NCBI GenBank assembly: GCA_018396565.1
Contig: JAGTQO010000016.1
Coordinates: 1-24,668, forward strand
DNA: 24,668 nucleotides
Direction of reading: 5' to 3'
Source: Candidatus Bathyarchaeota archaeon
GTDB lineage: Archaea > Thermoproteota > Bathyarchaeia > 40CM-2-53-6 > RBG-13-38-9
The notes under the pieces were generated by a model. It did no database searches. It was not told where the DNA came from and saw nothing but the letters and a program-made list of their open reading frames with translations. The translations under genes and the position numbers were made by a program. Every line of letters begins with the position of its first letter. Within the stretch, counting starts at the first letter, position 1. Below, piece by piece: positions 24,455 through 24,668 of the stretch.

Positions 24455-24529
24455 TCACCCCAATGATCCCCATCCCAGACTGAGCTCGAGAATTATTATT
24501 TGGATAATCGACAGGGGTACCAAGTATCT
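24455..24529 (-). other. In-frame continuation of subunit H beyond the TGA
   Basis: After the TGA the same frame continues for 24 codons, RYLVPLSIIQ followed by a hydrophobic run ending GWGSLG, to a second TGA at 24455-24457. This matches the last helix of NuoH (K/R-Y-L-x-P-L-x-x-x). With it the H gene would end 15 bases before the next start codon, as expected for this compact operon. Without it there would be an unusual 90-base gap. Confidence 0.65.
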
Positions 24530-24668
24530 TCAGCAGCCGCTGACCATCTGATCTATCCTGAATCTGGCAAATAGCGCCCTCAACCCTGAGATTATCAAGA
24601 CCAGGATGAGGGTCTTGACGATGAACCAAAGTATTCCGGGGAAGACCGGTCCTGTAGGTCCTCCTAGG
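24530..24668 (-). CDS. nuoH: Complex I-like subunit H, C-terminal end, ending at an in-frame TGA (5' end outside window)
   Basis: Only the last 45 codons up to the TGA are in the window. They read LGGPTGPVFPGILWFIVKT, then a hydrophobic helix and LRALFARFRIDQMVSGC. This is the C-terminal signature of NuoH/FpoH (GG...P...WF..K, then RxxxPRxRxDQ). NuoH forms the quinone or hydrogenase docking site next to the catalytic arm. In the family the RxDQ motif is followed by about four residues, a Trp and a last helix. Here the TGA at 24530-24532 stands where the Trp is expected, and the missing helix is still encoded downstream in the same frame (24455-24529). Confidence 0.82.
   Translation of the reverse strand, partial: LGGPTGPVFPGILWFIVKTLILVLIISGLRALFARFRIDQMVSGC

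Noticed and set aside
24530..24532. The TGA in the H gene as a selenocysteine codon
   Set aside because: The aligned residue is a tryptophan near the end of a membrane subunit, not a redox site, and no SECIS-like element is evident; mutation or error is simpler.
1..24668. tRNA/rRNA genes, CRISPR arrays, insertion sequences or prophage genes
   Set aside because: Reading the intergenic stretches and gene content showed no cloverleaf, no regularly spaced direct repeats and no transposase or integrase motifs.

Overview
The window is archaeal. Several promoters are AT-rich TATA-like elements about 25 bases ahead of the start codon. Genes overlap by 4 bases (TTGA or GTGA) and TTG/GTG starts are common behind GGAGG-type ribosome binding sites. 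The families seen (KaiC/RAD55-like ATPases, DPM-like GT2 with DUF2304, GT-C membrane glycosyltransferases, an Fpo/Nuo-type membrane arm) fit archaea. A lineage within the TACK/Thermoproteota group (for example Bathyarchaeia-like) is a reasonable guess, but no marker gene here settles it.

Left edge (1-1471, minus): the 5' part of a large gene that fuses a nucleotidyltransferase-like domain to a Bud32/RIO/ABC1-like kinase domain. From 1636 to 9299 (plus) runs a closely spaced or overlapping series: a membrane-anchored thioredoxin-fold protein whose CxxC has become SxxC, two GT-C-type membrane glycosyltransferase-like proteins, an exported protein, a multispanning membrane protein, and a 626-residue protein with an exported Ig-like region, one membrane helix and a cytoplasmic KaiC-like ATPase domain. 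This last gene runs head-on, with 5 bases between stops, into a soluble KaiC/RAD55-like ATPase (9305-10054, minus). From 10262 to 18141 (plus) come a secreted M6-type metalloprotease, a large membrane-anchored surface protein with Ig-like and repeat domains, a 1013-residue lectin-like/Ig-like/multi-membrane GT-C fusion, a DPM-like GT2 and its DUF2304 partner. I read 1636-18141 as a cell-surface glycan/glycoprotein assembly and surface-sensing region. That is an inference from topology and families, not a demonstrated pathway.

Right part (18184-24668, minus): an operon for the membrane arm of a complex I/Fpo/group 4 hydrogenase-like proton or sodium pump, transcribed leftward as H (C-terminal end only), J (split into two genes), K, L, M, a third antiporter-like subunit, and then a HycI-type [NiFe]-hydrogenase maturation protease. 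The protease, the MrpD-like rather than NuoN-like signature of the last antiporter, and a K subunit missing one of its two key glutamates suggest that this membrane arm serves a hydrogenase or a mosaic complex rather than an ordinary quinone/phenazine oxidoreductase. The catalytic subunits would lie beyond the right edge.

The most striking single-base oddity is an in-frame TGA in the H subunit gene, exactly where the family has a tryptophan, with 24 further homologous-looking codons after it. There are no tRNA or rRNA genes, CRISPR arrays or insertion sequences that I can support. No stretch over 300 bases lacks a gene; the longest intergenic gap is about 207 bases (10055-10261).
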